Of a stretch of DNA of 64,000 nucleotides, positions 24,528-33,786 are shown one piece after another (positions within the stretch are counted from its first letter, which is position 1; every line of letters starts with the position of its first letter). This DNA is from Glycomyces niveus (GTDB taxonomy: Bacteria > Actinomycetota > Actinomycetes > Mycobacteriales > Micromonosporaceae). The stretch is taken from contig NZ_JAGFNP010000017.1 in the NCBI RefSeq assembly GCF_017592475.1, forward strand, positions 25,272-89,271. Reading direction: 5' to 3'. The position numbers were made by a program, and so were the translations under genes. The notes beneath the pieces were generated by a model. It did no database searches and was not told the origin of the DNA. It was given only the letters and a program-made list of their open reading frames with translations.

Positions 24528-25667
24528 CTAGCCGACCGGCCTGCCGTCGATGTACGCCCGTTCGACCTTCGAGTAGATGTCGAGCGGGTCGCCCGACCAG
24601 ATGCAGAAGTCGGCGTCCTTGCCGGCCTCGAGTGAGCCGAGGCGGTCGTCGACGCCCATGATCTGCGCCGGGTTGATCGTCACCGACCGCAGCGCCGTGT
24701 CGCGGTCGAGCCCGGCCTTCACCGCCAGCATCACCTGAATGATCAAGTGCTCGATCGGGACGACCGGGTGGTCCGTGGTGATCGCGAGCTTGACGCCCGC
24801 CGCGGCGAGCTTCGCGGCGTTCTCGGGCCACCGGTTCGCCGTCTCCACCTTCGACCGCGAGCACAGCAGCGGCCCGAAGATCACCGGGATCCCCCGCTCC
24901 GCGATCACGTCCGCGAGCAGGTGCGCCTCGGTCCCGTGGTCGAGCACCAGGTCGTACCCGAACTCCTCGGCCACGCGCAGCGCCGTGGCGATGTCGTCAG
25001 CGCGGTGGCAGTGCTGGCGCCACGGGATCTCGCGGTCGAGGACCTTCCCGAGCACCTCGAGCTTCAGATCCCGGTCGCGGCCCTCCCCGCCCCGGTAGTT
25101 CTCGGCCTCCACGAACGCCTGCCGCAGCACCCCCGCCGTGCCCAGTCGCGTCGAGGGCGTCTTCTTCTGCTCGCCGTACACCCGCTTCGGGTTCTCGCCC
25201 AGCGCCGACTTCACGCCCGACGGCGACCGCAGCACCATCTCGTCCACGAACCGGCCCACGGTCTTGATCGCGACGGTCTCGCCGCCGATCACGTTGCCCG
25301 AACCCGGGTTCACATTCACCGCGAGCACCCCGCCCTCGAGCGCCTCGGCGAAGCCCGGCTCGGCCGGGTTGATGCCGTCCAGCGCCCGCACGTACGCCGT
25401 GTTCGGGTCGGTCATCTCGTTGGTGTCGTCGCCCGCCCAGCCTTCGGCCACCTCGTGCACGCCCAGGTGCGTGTGCGCGTCGATCAGGCCCGGCATGATC
25501 CACCTGCCGGTCGCATCCTCGACCGGGACCCCTTCCGGCACAGGAAGGTCTGCCCCGCCGACGGCGCTGATGCGGCCGTTCTCGACGAGGATGACGCCGT
25601 GCTCGATCGGCGCTGACGTGATGGGGACTACGCGTGCGCCGCGCAGCGCGAAACTGGCCTCGGACAT
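24528..25667 (-). CDS. Amidohydrolase-family metal-dependent hydrolase (imidazolonepropionase/dihydroorotase-like)
   Basis: This 379-residue cytosolic protein has the amidohydrolase barrel: an N-terminal beta-sandwich strand, GLIDAHTHLG with the metal-binding HxH near residue 61, WRQHCHRADD (His), LDHGTEAH (His) and ITTDHP (Asp), then the closing GSLEAGKDADFCIWSGDPLD. All metal ligands are visible, so an active enzyme is likely. The substrate cannot be told. ATG at 25667 is chosen because GAAGGCGGG precedes it, while the longer frame adds a non-conserved tail. It is followed by the shared terminator. Confidence 0.85.
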   Translation of the reverse strand: MSEASFALRGARVVPITSAPIEHGVILVENGRISAVGGADLPVPEGVPVEDATGRWIMPGLIDAHTHLGVHEVAEGWAGDDTNEMTDPNTAYVRALDGINPAEPGFAEALEGGVLAVNVNPGSGNVIGGETVAIKTVGRFVDEMVLRSPSGVKSALGENPKRVYGEQKKTPSTRLGTAGVLRQAFVEAENYRGGEGRDRDLKLEVLGKVLDREIPWRQHCHRADDIATALRVAEEFGYDLVLDHGTEAHLLADVIAERGIPVIFGPLLCSRSKVETANRWPENAAKLAAAGVKLAITTDHPVVPIEHLIIQVMLAVKAGLDRDTALRSVTINPAQIMGVDDRLGSLEAGKDADFCIWSGDPLDIYSKVERAYIDGRPVG

Positions 25668-25729
25668 GGACCCGCCTTCCAGATGGCTCGTCGGTGGGGC
25701 GTTGGCCCCGCCGCCCATCCTGCCCGATG

Positions 25730-25749
25730 CGCTAGCCGCGCGGCTAGCG
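25730..25749 (-). terminator. Palindromic terminator after the alpha/beta hydrolase gene
   Basis: CGCTAGCCGCGCGGCTAGCG is a perfect 20-bp palindrome 33 nt downstream of the hydrolase stop and before the amidohydrolase start. Confidence 0.55.
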
Positions 25750-25781
25750 CGCTGGCCGCTTCGTGGAGCGTCCCACTGCGG

Positions 25782-26702
25782 TCAGCTCGCCCACCGGATG
25801 ATCTCCTTGGTGATCGTCTCCGGCGCCTCCTGCTGCGCGAAGTGGCCGACGCCGTCGAGGAGTTTCCACTCGTAGCGGCCGTGCACGTACCGGCCCGAAC
25901 CCTGCGCCGTGCGCGGCAGGACGCACGAGTCGAGGGCGCCGTGCAGCTGCAGCGTCGGCACCGGCGTCGGACGCTGCAGCAGCTTCACGAACCGGCGCCC
26001 GGCCAGCCCGATCGCGGTCCGGAACGGCCACCGGAATGCCTCCAGCGCGCAGAAGGCCGCCTGCGGGATCTGGATGACGTCGCGGCAGGCGCGCACGTAC
26101 TCCTGGAAGTCGCGGCTGCCCCGCCAGCCCGGGCCGGACCACGCGTACATGAGGTCGGCGACCTTCCGCGCGTCCCAGTCGGTGAGCTTGTGCTCGTAGC
26201 GGGGCATCTGGAACGCGAAGAGGTGCCGGGACGCCGCCATCTGCCCCTTCGGGTCGACCGCGAGCGCGGCGCGCTGGCGCAGCGGGTGGGCGGCGCCGAT
26301 GACGACCAGGGATTTGAACTGGCGCGGGTGGAACGCGGCGGCCGCGAAGCCGAGGATGCCGCCGAGGTCGTGGCCGACTACGGTGGCCTCGCGCTCGCCG
26401 AGGGCGCGCACGAGCCCGACGACGTCGGCGGCCATCGTGTAGGCGTCGTAGCCGCGCGGCGGCTTGTCGGAGGCGCCGTAGCCGCGCAGGTCTACGGCGA
26501 CGACGCGGAAGCCGGCGTCGGCGAGGGCCGGGATCTGGTGGCGCCAGGCCCACCAGAACTCGGGGAAGCCGTGCAGCAGCAGGATGAGCGGGCCCTCGCC
26601 TGCTTCCGCGACGTGGAAGCGCGAGCCGTTGGCGTCGATGTGCCGGTGGGTCCAGGGGCCTTGCTTGATGGCGGCGCTGTCGGCGAAGGTCTTGCGGGTC
26701 AC
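25782..26702 (-). CDS. Alpha/beta hydrolase, epoxide-hydrolase-like
   Basis: This 306-residue soluble enzyme has the oxyanion motif HGFPEFWWAW, the nucleophile elbow VGHDLGG (Asp, as in epoxide hydrolases, rather than Ser) and the C-terminal catalytic His in GVGHFAQQEAPE. The Asp nucleophile and the HGFPE box point to opening of epoxide rings, though substrates are unknown. The start is GTG at 26702, with TACGCT 6 nt upstream and no Shine-Dalgarno sequence, so a leaderless mRNA is likely. The frame extends further upstream only through repetitive DNA. Confidence 0.87.
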   Translation of the reverse strand: MTRKTFADSAAIKQGPWTHRHIDANGSRFHVAEAGEGPLILLLHGFPEFWWAWRHQIPALADAGFRVVAVDLRGYGASDKPPRGYDAYTMAADVVGLVRALGEREATVVGHDLGGILGFAAAAFHPRQFKSLVVIGAAHPLRQRAALAVDPKGQMAASRHLFAFQMPRYEHKLTDWDARKVADLMYAWSGPGWRGSRDFQEYVRACRDVIQIPQAAFCALEAFRWPFRTAIGLAGRRFVKLLQRPTPVPTLQLHGALDSCVLPRTAQGSGRYVHGRYEWKLLDGVGHFAQQEAPETITKEIIRWAS

Positions 26703-27099
26703 GCGCTCAGCGTACGAGGTCACCGCCCGCGGGGCGAGCCCCGGACGGCGGCGGAGGCGGCCCGTCACGCGGGACGGAGGCTGGGGAGTCGCGGAGGCGG
26801 CCCGCTCGAGGCGAGGGGGCGGGGTGGGTGCGGCGGAGCGGGCTGCGGTGGCCCGCCGCGGGCTCGCCCGCGCTTCGTGCGTAGGGCGTGCCCCGTCCCA
26901 CCCGCATCCGCCTTCCGGCCAACCGAAAAAGACCACGGTCTCACATGGGTGTGACACGCGAGGATCGTTCGCGCGCGTGGGGATGATGCCGCTGCGGGCT
27001 GCGGGCTGCGGGCTGCGGGCTGCGGGCTGCGGGCTGCGGGCTGCGGGCTGCGGGCTGCGGGCTGCGGGCTGCGGGGTGTGCACCGGCTCCCGCATGCGT
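26703..27099. other. Non-coding interval with GC-rich and repetitive DNA
   Basis: Between the hydrolase start and the acs terminator there is no supported gene. It contains the 12-copy heptamer array. Confidence 0.6.
26991..27074. repeat. Twelve perfect tandem copies of GCTGCGG
   Basis: The 7-bp unit GCTGCGG repeats without error for 84 bp. Because 7 is not a multiple of 3, the array stays open in all frames and produces artificial Pro/Ala/Arg-rich or Gly-rich frames. Perfect identity suggests recent expansion by slippage. Confidence 0.97.
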
Positions 27100-27130
27100 G
27101 AGGGGCCGCGGCGGATCGCCGCAGCCCCTC
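27100..27130 (-). terminator. Terminator of acsA
   Basis: GAGGGGC-C-GCGGCG pairs with CGCCGC-A-GCCCCTC around a GAT loop, 15 nt beyond the acs stop. Confidence 0.8.
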
Positions 27131-27144
27131 ACACTCGATCTTCG

Positions 27145-29103
27145 CTAGTCTTCCTTGCCGCTCTGCAGGCCGACCTTGATGCGGCTCATGACGGCGCTGT
27201 CGGCGAGGGTGGTGACGTCGCCGATTTCGCGGTCTTCGGCGATGTCGCGCAGGAGCCGGCGCATGATCTTGCCCGAGCGAGTCTTCGGCAGCTCGGCGAC
27301 CACGATCACCTGGCGCGGCTTCGCGATCGGCCCCAGCGTGTTCGCCACGTGCTTGCGCAGCTCCGCCAGGTGCTCGGGGCTCGAGTCCCGCCCCCCGCGC
27401 AGGATCACGAACGCGACGATGCCCTGCCCCGTCACCGGGTCGGAGGCCCCCACGACCGCGGCCTCCGCCACCGTCTCGTGGCTCACCAGAGCGCTCTCGA
27501 CCTCGGTGGTCGAGATGTTGTGCCCGCTCACGAGCATGATGTCGTCGACGCGGCCGAGCAGCCACAGGTCGCCGTCGTCGTCCTTCTTAGCGCCGTCCCC
27601 GGCGAAGTACAGGCCGCCGAACCGCGACCAGTACGTGTCGATGAACCGCTGGTCGTCGCCCCAGATCGTGCGCAGCATCGACGGCCACGGCTCGCGGATC
27701 GCGAGGTACCCGCCGCCGCCGTCCGGCACCGACTCGGCCTTCTCATCGACGACGTCCACATTGATCCCCGGCAGCGGCCGCTGCGCCGAACCCGGCTTCG
27801 TCGACGTGACGCCCGGCAGCGGCGACACCATGATCGCCCCCGTCTCGGTCTGCCACCACGTGTCGACGACCGGGCACTTCCCGCCGCCGATGTGCTCGCG
27901 GTACCAGATCCACGCCTCGGGGTTGATCGGCTCGCCAACCGACCCCAGGAGCCGCAGGCTCGACAGGTCGTACCGGGCCGGGACGTCGTCCCCCCACTTC
28001 ATGAACGTCCGGATCGCCGTCGGCGCCGTGTACAGCGTCGTGACCTTGTACTTCTCGACGATCTCCCATAGCCGCCCCGTGTGCGGCGTGTCCGGCGTGC
28101 CCTCGTACATGACCTGCGTGGCGCCGTTCGACATCGGCCCGTACACGATGTACGAGTGCCCGGTCACCCAGCCGATGTCGGCCGTGCACCAGTACACGTC
28201 GGTCTCCGGCTTCAGGTCGAACACCGCGTGGTGCGTGAACGACGCCTGCGTCAGGTACCCGCCCGAGGTGTGCAGGATGCCCTTCGGCTTCCCCGTCGTC
28301 CCCGACGTGTACAGGATGAACAGCGGGTGCTCGGCGTCGAACGCCTGCGCCTCGTGCTCGTTCGAGGCCGTCCCGACGGTCTCCTCCCAGCGCACGTCCT
28401 TGTCGGTCCACTCGACCTCCTGGCCCGTGCGCGTCACCACCAGGACCTTCTCCACCGACGGGCACCGCTCCAGCGAAGCGTCCACGGTCGGCTTGAGCGC
28501 CAGCGGCTTCCCCTTGCGGAACCCGCCGTCGGCGCAGATCACGAGCTTCGCGCCCGCGTCGTCGATGCGACTCGACAGCGCGTCCACGCTGAACCCGCCG
28601 AACACCACCGAGTGCGGCGCGCCGATCCGCGCGCACGCGAGCATCGCCACCGCGGCCTCGGGGATCATCGGCATGTAGATGACGACCCGGTCGCCCGCGC
28701 CCACACCGAGATCAGTGAGCGTGTTCGCGGCCCGCTTGACCTCGTCCAGCAGCTCCGCGTACGTCACCGCGCGGCTGTCGCCCGGCTCGCCCTCGAAGTG
28801 GATCGCGACGCGGTCGCCGAGTCCGGCGTCCACGTGCCGGTCGAGGCAGTTCGCCGCGACGTTGAGCTCGCCCCCGGTGAACCACTTCGCGAACGGCGGG
28901 TCGTCCCAGTCCAGGACCCGGTCCCAGTCCTTCGACCAGTCGAGCCGGCGCGCCTGCCGCTCCCAGAAGGCCAGCCGGTCGGCCGCGGCCTCCTCGTAAG
29001 CGGCCGCGGTGACGTTCGCCTGCGCTGCGAACTCAGGCGAAGGAGGGAACGTCCGGTCCTCCGAGAGCAGGTTGGCAAGCGTCTCTTGCGGGGTTGATGC
29101 CAC
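27145..29103 (-). CDS. acsA: Acetyl-CoA synthetase
   Basis: This 652-residue cytosolic enzyme activates acetate via acetyl-AMP to acetyl-CoA. The adenylate-forming signature YTSGTTGKPKG lies at about 265-275 and the C-terminal SGKIMRR carries the catalytic Lys (about 612), the residue acetylated by Pat-type enzymes in relatives. The length is normal. GTG at 29103 follows AAGGAG by about 10 nt. Upstream extension of the frame is not conserved-looking. The gene is divergent from a Fic-like gene, as I recall it also is in Streptomyces. Confidence 0.97.
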   Translation of the reverse strand: MASTPQETLANLLSEDRTFPPSPEFAAQANVTAAAYEEAAADRLAFWERQARRLDWSKDWDRVLDWDDPPFAKWFTGGELNVAANCLDRHVDAGLGDRVAIHFEGEPGDSRAVTYAELLDEVKRAANTLTDLGVGAGDRVVIYMPMIPEAAVAMLACARIGAPHSVVFGGFSVDALSSRIDDAGAKLVICADGGFRKGKPLALKPTVDASLERCPSVEKVLVVTRTGQEVEWTDKDVRWEETVGTASNEHEAQAFDAEHPLFILYTSGTTGKPKGILHTSGGYLTQASFTHHAVFDLKPETDVYWCTADIGWVTGHSYIVYGPMSNGATQVMYEGTPDTPHTGRLWEIVEKYKVTTLYTAPTAIRTFMKWGDDVPARYDLSSLRLLGSVGEPINPEAWIWYREHIGGGKCPVVDTWWQTETGAIMVSPLPGVTSTKPGSAQRPLPGINVDVVDEKAESVPDGGGGYLAIREPWPSMLRTIWGDDQRFIDTYWSRFGGLYFAGDGAKKDDDGDLWLLGRVDDIMLVSGHNISTTEVESALVSHETVAEAAVVGASDPVTGQGIVAFVILRGGRDSSPEHLAELRKHVANTLGPIAKPRQVIVVAELPKTRSGKIMRRLLRDIAEDREIGDVTTLADSAVMSRIKVGLQSGKED

Positions 29104-29432
29104 TGGTATTTCGCTCCTTACAGATCTACGCGCCGAAACGCGACTGTGAGGCGGGTCTATGTCCGGCAACACTACCGCGACGAACCCGACACGAATACGG
29201 GCGGCCGCGCCCGCACCGGCATCTGGGAGCGGTGCTCGCCGAACGGCCCGCGGACGGTCGGCGGGCGGCCCGCGAAGGGTCCGCCCGGTCCCATCGGGGC
29301 CCTTGCCGCCCCAATTCGGAAGGTATCGTCGGACCGGTGCACGATCCGGGACGCCGGCGCCTCCTTGTGACTGCCCTCTAGACCGCCCAGTGCGCCGTAT
29401 GCGCGCTCCGCCCAAAAGGTAAGGTTCCGCCC

Positions 29433-30188
29433 GTGGATCCTCTCGCGCCTCTCCTCGAACTCTCCGAGGTCGCCGACGCTCTCGAGAACGCCAGAGCCAA
29501 CGTGGACCGGATGCTGTGGCACGAAGCCCTCCGCGGCGGCGACGAACTCGTCGCGGCGGAAGTGGCCCTGCACAGCGCCTCCGCGACCCTGGCGCTCGAC
29601 GGGTACGACTGCGACGTGGAGCGGCTGCGCGAACGCGACTTCGACGACCCCGCCGTCTCCGGCGTCCTGCGCGTCATCGAAGCCCTCCCCGGCCTCGCCC
29701 CGATGTGGCCCGTCTCGCCCCGCTACGTGCTCGCGAAGCTCCACACCCTCGCCACCAAGGAGCTCCCCGACGCCGGCGTCGACTTCGAGCCCGGCCGCAT
29801 CGAGGTCGACGACAAGGGCATGAACCGCATCAACGCCCTCTGCGCGCTGGTCACCAACCCCACCAAGGAGATCCCGGCCGCGATGGCCGCCGCCGTCGTC
29901 CACGGCGAACTCCTCGCCGTGCGCCCCTTCCCGGTGGCCAACAACGTGGTCGCCCGCGCCGCCTCGCGGCTCGCGCTGGCGAGCAAGGGGCTCGACCCGA
30001 AGCTGCTCATCACGGTCGACGCGGGGCACCTCGAGCGCGCCCCCGAGTACGTGGGCGCGCAGCGGGCCTGGGCCACGGGCACGCCCGACGGCGTGCGCTC
30101 ATGGCTCAAGCACTACGGCAAGGCCCTCACCGCCGGCGCGGCCGAGACCCTGCAGATCTGCACCGAGTTGATGAAGGACGCCGGCTAG
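29433..30188 (+). CDS. Fic/DOC-family-like protein with degenerate active-site motif
   Basis: This 251-residue cytosolic protein has the helical body and active-site region of Fic proteins, but the canonical HPFxxGNGR box reads RPFPVANNVVAR. The catalytic His is Arg and the anion-binding GNG is altered, so AMP transfer as in classic Fic enzymes is doubtful. Orthologues beside acs in streptomycetes carry similar changes (from memory). The start is GTG at 29433 with TAAGGT 7 nt upstream. It converges with the mqnE operon, with only 7 bp between stops. Confidence 0.7.
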   Translation: MDPLAPLLELSEVADALENARANVDRMLWHEALRGGDELVAAEVALHSASATLALDGYDCDVERLRERDFDDPAVSGVLRVIEALPGLAPMWPVSPRYVLAKLHTLATKELPDAGVDFEPGRIEVDDKGMNRINALCALVTNPTKEIPAAMAAAVVHGELLAVRPFPVANNVVARAASRLALASKGLDPKLLITVDAGHLERAPEYVGAQRAWATGTPDGVRSWLKHYGKALTAGAAETLQICTELMKDAG

Positions 30189-30195
30189 GCGGGCC

Positions 30196-30444
30196 CTAAG
30201 CGTCGTCGCCGGCGAGTTCGGCGCGCAGGCGCTCCTTCTCCTCGCGGCGGCGCTGCGCGGACGCGTCGATGTGGTCGATCATGGCGATCTGCTGCCTGCG
30301 CAGCAGCGTGAACCCGACGACCATGGACGCGAGCAGGCCGATCGCGAGCGCGACGAGCGCGTTCATGAAGAACATGAGCGGCACCGCGACCACGGCGATG
30401 ATCGCGAGGCGGGTCAGGAAGTACTTGGCGACCGGGTTGTTCAT
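30196..30444 (-). CDS. DUF4229 small membrane protein
   Basis: This 82-residue protein has two adjacent membrane helices (about 8-28 and 30-48) and a charged C-terminal helix (RREEKERLRAEL), the DUF4229 pattern. The start (ATG 30444) overlaps the stop of the preceding membrane protein by 4 bp. It is third in an operon led by mqnE. Function is unknown. The recurrent link with menaquinone genes in actinobacteria suggests a membrane-related accessory role, which is inference. Confidence 0.78.
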   Translation of the reverse strand: MNNPVAKYFLTRLAIIAVVAVPLMFFMNALVALAIGLLASMVVGFTLLRRQQIAMIDHIDASAQRRREEKERLRAELAGDDA

Positions 30445-30854
30445 CCGGCGCGCTCCTCTCCGAAGGCGTTGATGCCCGCGAACCACAGCGGGCCGTAGAC
30501 GAGTGCGGCCGTGAGGCCGCCGAGGCCGCCGGTGAGCATGGGCGGCCACGCGGTCGGCGCGATGAGGGCGACCGCGAACCCGGCGGCGAGGCCGAGGAGG
30601 ACGCCGACGAGCATGAGCCCCCAGCGGCGCGCGCCCGCGTACCGCCGGAACTGCTCGGTGTACACCCACACCGTGGGCAGCGCCGCGATCCAGCCCGAGG
30701 TCTGGCCGAAGCCGCGCCCGGTCGGCAGCACGAACACGAGGTCGATCACGACCAGGACGACCGCGCCCATCACGAAGTACGCGAGCGCGGTGCCCAGGAG
30801 CTGCCCGAGGGTCTCGACCTTCGGGCGCTCCCGCTCGGACTTGCCTTGCGCCAC
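30441..30854 (-). CDS. Integral membrane protein (137 aa) in the mqnE operon
   Basis: Four hydrophobic helices (about 17-42, 52-65, 80-102, 106-128) make a compact membrane protein. GTG at 30854 overlaps the last base of mqnE and its own stop overlaps the DUF4229 start, so the three genes are translationally coupled. No family is recognised with certainty. The context suggests a partner in menaquinone or membrane metabolism. Confidence 0.7.
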   Translation of the reverse strand: MAQGKSERERPKVETLGQLLGTALAYFVMGAVVLVVIDLVFVLPTGRGFGQTSGWIAALPTVWVYTEQFRRYAGARRWGLMLVGVLLGLAAGFAVALIAPTAWPPMLTGGLGGLTAALVYGPLWFAGINAFGEERAG

Positions 30855-32029
30855 TAGAACTTCACCGACTGCGGCTCCGCGCGGCGCTCGGCGATCGTCT
30901 GCGGCCCTTCGTACTCGCGCACGACCTCGTAGCGGGTGTTGCGCTCGACGGGCTGGAACCCGGCGTCGCGGATGAGCTCGAGCAGGTCGTCGCGGGTCAT
31001 CTTGTCGGGCGTGCCGTACGCGTCGGCGTCGTGCGTGATCTTGTACTCCACGACCGAGCCGTCGAGGTCGTCGGCGCCGAACGACAGCGAGAACTGCGCG
31101 ACGTCGAGCCCGTGCATGACCCAGAAGCACTTCACGTGGTCGAAGTTGTCGAGCAGGAGCCGCGAGACCGCGAACGTCTTCAGCGACTCGGCCGGGCTCG
31201 CCATCGTGGTGCGCGCCTGGAGCTTGTTGCGGATCTTCCCGTCCTTGGAGTCGTGGAAGTCGTGCTGGTAGCGCAGGGGGATGAACACGGCGAAGCCGCC
31301 GGTCTCGTCCTGCAGCTCGCGCAGGCGCAGCACGTGGTCGACGCGGTGGCGCGGCTCCTCGATGTGCCCGTACAGCATCGTCGCGGGGGTGCGCAGGCCC
31401 TTCTGGTGGGCGAGGCGGTGGATCCGCGACCAGTCCTCCCAGTGGCAGTCGTGGTCGACGATGTGCTGGCGGACCTCCCAGTCGAAGATCTCGGCGCCGC
31501 CGCCGGTCAGCGACTCGAGGCCGGCCTCGATGAGCTCGTCCAGGATCTCGTCGGCGCTGAGCCCGGAGATCTTCTCGAACCACTGCACTTCGGTGGCGGT
31601 GAACGCCTTCAGGTTCACCTGCGGCAGGGTCTCCTTGAGCGCCTTGAGGACCCGCGGGTAGTAGCGCCACGGCAGGGTCGGGTGGAGGCCGTTGACGATG
31701 TGGAGCTCGGTGGGCGCGTCGCCGCGCATCTGCTCGGCGAGGGCCACGGCCTGCTCGACGCGCATCGTGTACGCGTCGGTCTCGCCGGGCTTGCGCTGGA
31801 AGGAGCAGTACGCGCAGGACGCCGAGCAGACGTTGGTGAGGTTGAGGTGCCGGTTGACGTTGAACATGGTCCGGTCGCCGTTCTTGGCGGTGCGGACGCC
31901 GTGCGCGAGGCGACCCAGCCATGCGAGGTCGTCGACCTCGTACAGGCCCACGCCGTCCTCGAAGGTCAGCCGCTCGCCGGCCGCGAGCTTCTCCTCGATG
32001 CCGGCCTTGAACTCGGCGTTGTCGTCCAT
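30854..32029 (-). CDS. mqnE: Aminofutalosine synthase (radical SAM)
   Basis: This 391-residue enzyme joins the chorismate-derived product of MqnA with the adenosyl radical of SAM to give aminofutalosine, the second step of the futalosine route to menaquinone. The radical SAM cysteines CSASCAYC lie at 68-75 (CxxxCxxC spacing with the typical F/Y context CSF), and the family text NLTNVCSASCAYCSFQRK is exact in style. ATG at 32029 has GGGAG 5 nt upstream. It leads an operon with two membrane-protein genes. Confidence 0.95.
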   Translation of the reverse strand: MDDNAEFKAGIEEKLAAGERLTFEDGVGLYEVDDLAWLGRLAHGVRTAKNGDRTMFNVNRHLNLTNVCSASCAYCSFQRKPGETDAYTMRVEQAVALAEQMRGDAPTELHIVNGLHPTLPWRYYPRVLKALKETLPQVNLKAFTATEVQWFEKISGLSADEILDELIEAGLESLTGGGAEIFDWEVRQHIVDHDCHWEDWSRIHRLAHQKGLRTPATMLYGHIEEPRHRVDHVLRLRELQDETGGFAVFIPLRYQHDFHDSKDGKIRNKLQARTTMASPAESLKTFAVSRLLLDNFDHVKCFWVMHGLDVAQFSLSFGADDLDGSVVEYKITHDADAYGTPDKMTRDDLLELIRDAGFQPVERNTRYEVVREYEGPQTIAERRAEPQSVKF

Positions 32030-32295
32030 GGCGCTCCCAACGTTGTGGCGTTTCCGCCAGGGTAGCCCCGCCGGGACGCGGTCGCGGGGGCGCACGTCGC
32101 GGGATGTGAGGCTGTGAACGCGAGCGGAGCGTCCTGGCAAAACGGACATCGCGAGGTCCCCCGATTCCAATGTATGCGGAGGGTCCGACATGTGTGTCGC
32201 CTGCCACCGGCCGGCGGCCGCGGGCAACCGAGGATGCGAGTGTTGCGTGTCTTCGGTACAGTATTCGTGGCCTCCCCCACAGAAGGACACCTCAC
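32030..32295. other. Divergent control region of mqnE and the NlpC/P60 gene
   Basis: There is no gene. TACCCT (reading leftward, near 32072) may be the mqnE -10 element. TACAGT (32257-32262) is a candidate -10 for the NlpC/P60 gene, with AAGGA before its ATG. Confidence 0.4.
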
Positions 32296-33684
32296 ATGCG
32301 CGTTTCACGGTTCGGTGCCCGAGTGATCGCCGCCGCCGGTTCAGCCGCCGTTGCCATCTTTTGCGTGCAGAGCGGCGGCGCGATGCCAGGATTCGCCGAA
32401 CCGGGCGTGACCGTCCCCGACGACGGCAACCGACCCGCCGGCACCGCCTCCGACGAGAACCCCGTCGCCGACCCCGACGCGGGCAACGGACCCCTCAGCG
32501 CCCAGATCACCGCCGCCCAAGCGGACGTCGCGCAGCTCGCCGAGCGCACCACCGCCGCCCAAGAGGAATGGCTCCAGCGCGAGACCCGCCTCACCGACGC
32601 GCAGACCGAATGGGCCGCCACCCTCACCCAGCTCGAGACCGCCCAGGCCGCCCTCGACTACGCCGCGAGCGAGGCCTACGCCGACACCGCCGCCCGCCCC
32701 GACACCGAGCTCCCCGACCTCACCGGCCTCACCCCCATCGGCGGCGAATGGGACCTCCCCAGCCTCAACGCCGACTTCGAGGACGCCGCGACCGCCGAGT
32801 CCGTCGCCCGCGCCTCCCTCGACGCCGCGACCCTCTCCGCGGACCGCTCCGAGTACCGCTACACCCTCCTCGACGCCGAGTTCGACACCGCGCAGGCCGC
32901 CCTCGACAAGCTCATCGCCGACAACCGCGAAGCCCTCGAGGACATCGAGGCCGACCGCGAAGCGGCCGCCGCCCAGCACTCGAACGACTTCTCGTCCGAA
33001 GTGGACGGCTGGGACGCCGCCCCCGAGGCCAAGAAGGCCGTCGAGTACGCGCTGGCGCAGCTGGGCGACCCGTACGTGTGGGGTGCCGAAGGCCCCGACT
33101 CCTTCGACTGCTCCGGCCTCGTCCAAGCCGCGTACGCGCACGCGGGCGTCTCGCTGCCGCGCGTCGCCGCCGACCAGTTCAACGCCACCCGCGACAAGCC
33201 GGTGGACACCGAGAAGCTCCTTCCCGGCGACCTCCTCTACTGGTGGGACGACCCGGGCAACTGGCAGTCGGTCTACCACACCGGCATGTACCTGGGGAAC
33301 GGCAAGATGGTCGTCGCCCCCCGCACCGGCGACGTGGTGAAGATCAGCTCGATCTGGTTCGACAACTTCGCGGGCGCGCACCGCGTGGTCGACGCCGTCA
33401 AGACCGACCCGGACGCCGAGGACCCGACCCAGACGCCGGACGACGACAAGCCGACGAACCCGTCGCCGCGTCCGCCCACGACCTCCCCGGACGACGAGAC
33501 CTCGTCGCCCGACCCCGAGCCCACGGAGAGCGAGTCCCCCTCGCAGTCGCCGTCGCCCTCGCCTTCGCAGACCCCCACGCAGACCCCGTCCTCCGAGACG
33601 CCCTCCGGCGGCGGCGAGGACACCCCCGATCCGGCCACGGCCGACTCGGATTCGGGCACGCTGACGCGTGATCCGGAGGAGTAG
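32296..33684 (+). CDS. Secreted NlpC/P60 peptidoglycan endopeptidase
   Basis: This is a 462-residue exported cell-wall hydrolase. It has a signal peptide (about 1-35) and two coiled-coil stretches (about 66-130 and 160-228), as in RipA-type proteins. The NlpC/P60 domain (about 245-380) has the catalytic Cys in DCSGLVQ (272), His in YHTGMYLGNG (328) and a further polar residue. A Pro/Ser/Thr/Asp-rich tail from about 390 may lie in the wall. It cuts D-Glu-mDAP bonds in stem peptides. ATG at 32296 follows AAGGAC. It may act with DacB in wall remodelling. Confidence 0.92.
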   Translation: MRVSRFGARVIAAAGSAAVAIFCVQSGGAMPGFAEPGVTVPDDGNRPAGTASDENPVADPDAGNGPLSAQITAAQADVAQLAERTTAAQEEWLQRETRLTDAQTEWAATLTQLETAQAALDYAASEAYADTAARPDTELPDLTGLTPIGGEWDLPSLNADFEDAATAESVARASLDAATLSADRSEYRYTLLDAEFDTAQAALDKLIADNREALEDIEADREAAAAQHSNDFSSEVDGWDAAPEAKKAVEYALAQLGDPYVWGAEGPDSFDCSGLVQAAYAHAGVSLPRVAADQFNATRDKPVDTEKLLPGDLLYWWDDPGNWQSVYHTGMYLGNGKMVVAPRTGDVVKISSIWFDNFAGAHRVVDAVKTDPDAEDPTQTPDDDKPTNPSPRPPTTSPDDETSSPDPEPTESESPSQSPSPSPSQTPTQTPSSETPSGGGEDTPDPATADSDSGTLTRDPEE

Positions 33685-33786
33685 GGGTACTGCACGGTAG
33701 TGGGAAGGCGCGCACGGTTCGCGACCGGTTGATGGCACGATGGTTGTTGAGTTGCCCGAACGACGCTCCAGCCCCAAGGAGGCTCC

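Noticed and set aside
26991..27074. The heptamer array as a CRISPR-like repeat
   Set aside because: Units are 7 bp and directly adjacent with no spacers and no cas genes.
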